From DASSHC01 sp035693105 (GTDB lineage: Bacteria; Chloroflexota; Chloroflexia; Thermomicrobiales; Thermomicrobiaceae): a DNA stretch of 6,011 nucleotides. The notes beneath the pieces are model-generated. The model worked only from the letters and a program-made list of their open reading frames with translations. It did no database searches and was not told the origin of the DNA. Positions 4,765-6,011 of this stretch are shown here, piece after piece. The DNA lies in the NCBI GenBank assembly GCA_035693105.1, contig DASSHC010000023.1:1-6011 (forward strand), in the 5' to 3' direction. The translations under genes were made by a program, and so were the position numbers. Numbering within the stretch: position 1 is the first letter of the stretch; each line of letters starts with the position of its first letter.

Positions 4765-6011
4765 ATGGACTCCAGCCAATGGGTCTATCGGTTTCGCGAC
4801 GGCAACGCCGAGATGCGGGATCTGCTGGGTGGCAAGGGCGCCAACCTGGCCGAGATGACCAACGCGGATCTCCCGGTTCCCCCCGGCTTCACCATCACCA
4901 CCGAGGCCTGCAACGCCTTTTTGGCCGGCGGGGGCACGCTCCCCGAGGGGCTCTGGGAACAGGCGCTCGCGGCGCTGCACGGCGTCGAGGAGCAGATGGA
5001 GCGGCGCTTCGCCGATCCGAACAACCCGCTGCTGGTCTCGGTTCGCTCCGGCGCCAAGTTCTCCATGCCGGGGATGATGGACACCATCCTCAACCTCGGG
5101 CTCAACGACCAGACCGTGCGTGGGTTGGCGGCCCAGGCCGAGCCGCGCTTCGCCTACGACTGCTACCGCCGCCTGATCCAGATGTTCGGCAAGGTCGTGC
5201 TCGACGTCGACGCCGAGCTCTTCGAGGACGCGATCGACCGCGCCAAGCGCAAGCTGCGCGTGCAGCACGACCACGAGCTACCGGCCGGAGCGCTCCAAGA
5301 GCTGGTCGGTGAGTTCAAGGAGATCGTGCGCCGCGAGAGCGGGCGCGACTTCCCCAGCGACCCCCACGAGCAGTTGCGCCAGGCGATCGTGGCCGTCTTC
5401 GACTCCTGGAACAACCGCCGCGCCATCGACTACCGCCGCGCCAACGACATCCCCGACGACCTCGGCACCGCGGTCAACGTGCAGACGATGGTCTACGGCA
5501 ACATGGGGCCGGACTGCGCCACCGGCGTCTGCTTCACCCGCAACCCCAACACCGGCGAGCCGGGTCTCTTCGGCGAGTACCTGGTCAACGCCCAGGGCGA
5601 GGACGTGGTGGCCGGCGTGCGCACGCCGCAGCCGGTGCAGGCCATGGACGACGACCCGCTGCTGCGCCCCGCCTACCAGCAACTGCTCGACATCGCCCAG
5701 CGCCTGGAGCGGCACTACCGCGACATGCAGGATCTCGAGTTCACCGTGCAGAACGGCACCCTCTGGATGCTGCAGACGCGCACCGGCAAGCGCACCGGCA
5801 AGGCCGCCGTCGAGATCGCGGTCGATCTGGCCGAGGAAGGCGTGATCGACCGGCGCGAGGCGGTCGCCCGCGTCGAGCCCGGCCACCTCGATCAACTGCT
5901 GCATCCGATGATCGACCACAGCCGCAAGGGCCCGGTGATCGCCACCGGCCTGCCGGCCAGCCCCGGCGCGGCCAGCGGCAAGGTCGTCTTCAACGCCGAC
6001 CAGGCCAAGGA
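4765..6011 (+). CDS. ppdK: Pyruvate phosphate dikinase, N-terminal part (cut by window end)
   Basis: Reversibly converts ATP, phosphate and pyruvate to AMP, pyrophosphate and phosphoenolpyruvate in the cytoplasm. It serves gluconeogenesis or pyrophosphate-linked glycolysis. The frame is open from ATG to the edge: 415 residues of about 875 expected. Seen in order: LLGGKGANLAEM with K24; VRSGAKFSMPGMMDT with R94; CFTRNPNTGE near 256-265 and GEYLVNAQGEDVV near 270-282; then E325, Q337 and R339 in DLEFT and LQTRTGKR. These equal the ATP-site residues K22, R92, E323, Q335 and R337 of the Clostridium symbiosum enzyme with a constant offset of two, so the nucleotide-binding domain is intact. GLPASPGAASGKVVF near 395-409 opens the swivelling phosphohistidine domain. 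The catalytic histidine (expected near residue 457) and the pyruvate-binding barrel lie beyond the window. The SMPGMMDT block separates it from PEP synthase. It follows pcrA by 48 bases. Confidence 0.95.
   Translation, partial: MDSSQWVYRFRDGNAEMRDLLGGKGANLAEMTNADLPVPPGFTITTEACNAFLAGGGTLPEGLWEQALAALHGVEEQMERRFADPNNPLLVSVRSGAKFSMPGMMDTILNLGLNDQTVRGLAAQAEPRFAYDCYRRLIQMFGKVVLDVDAELFEDAIDRAKRKLRVQHDHELPAGALQELVGEFKEIVRRESGRDFPSDPHEQLRQAIVAVFDSWNNRRAIDYRRANDIPDDLGTAVNVQTMVYGNMGPDCATGVCFTRNPNTGEPGLFGEYLVNAQGEDVVAGVRTPQPVQAMDDDPLLRPAYQQLLDIAQRLERHYRDMQDLEFTVQNGTLWMLQTRTGKRTGKAAVEIAVDLAEEGVIDRREAVARVEPGHLDQLLHPMIDHSRKGPVIATGLPASPGAASGKVVFNADQAK

Noticed and set aside
4459..4765. Functional pairing of pcrA and ppdK as a system
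   Set aside because: They are close and co-directional, but one is a DNA helicase and the other a central-metabolism enzyme. Nothing in the sequence links their jobs beyond possible shared transcription.
4744..5919. Minus-strand open frames 4744-5274 and 5278-5919, and plus-strand frames such as 5309-5845, over ppdK
   Set aside because: The ppdK frame is open throughout and conserved at its active-site residues. The others are low-complexity shadows.

Overview
This is a GC-rich window (by eye near 70 %, with almost all third codon positions G or C) that looks like ordinary chromosome of a free-living bacterium. The gene types, the secreted S53 peptidase with CARDB/Ig-like tail, and the TGTCATCCTGAG-type intergenic repeat recall Chloroflexota of the Thermomicrobia/Sphaerobacter kind. 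An actinobacterial or other high-GC origin cannot be excluded from the sequence alone.

Layout. Positions 1-100 hold nothing I can assign. Positions 101-268 carry three related copies of a short palindrome-forming repeat, two of them as an inverted pair ending in a run of ten G. This repeat cluster lies just 3' of a minus-strand gene (277-2223) for a secreted sedolisin-type (S53) serine-carboxyl peptidase. It has a signal peptide, a complete Glu/Asp/Asp/Ser catalytic set, a calcium site, a CARDB domain and a C-terminal Ig-like domain, but almost no room for the usual prodomain.

A 228-base divergent intergenic region (2224-2451) separates it from a plus-strand gene for a PcrA/UvrD-type superfamily 1A DNA helicase (2452-4716). 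All helicase motifs and the C-terminal Tudor-like RNA-polymerase-binding domain are present. The gap contains a concentric dyad (2374-2404), an extended -10 promoter (2410-2418) and a Shine-Dalgarno site that favours a GTG start at 2452. The helicase gene ends 48 bases before the start of ppdK, pyruvate phosphate dikinase (4765 onward). ppdK runs off the right edge after 415 of about 875 expected residues, so its catalytic histidine lies outside the window.

The three proteins act in different places: extracellular protein breakdown, DNA repair and replication/transcription conflict, and the pyruvate/phosphoenolpyruvate node. pcrA and ppdK may share a transcript because they are close and co-directional. 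I see no reason to link their functions. I found no RNA gene, insertion sequence, CRISPR array or evident novel system. The least explained parts are the repeat cluster, the dyad over the pcrA promoter, and a short stretch of deviant codon use inside pcrA.
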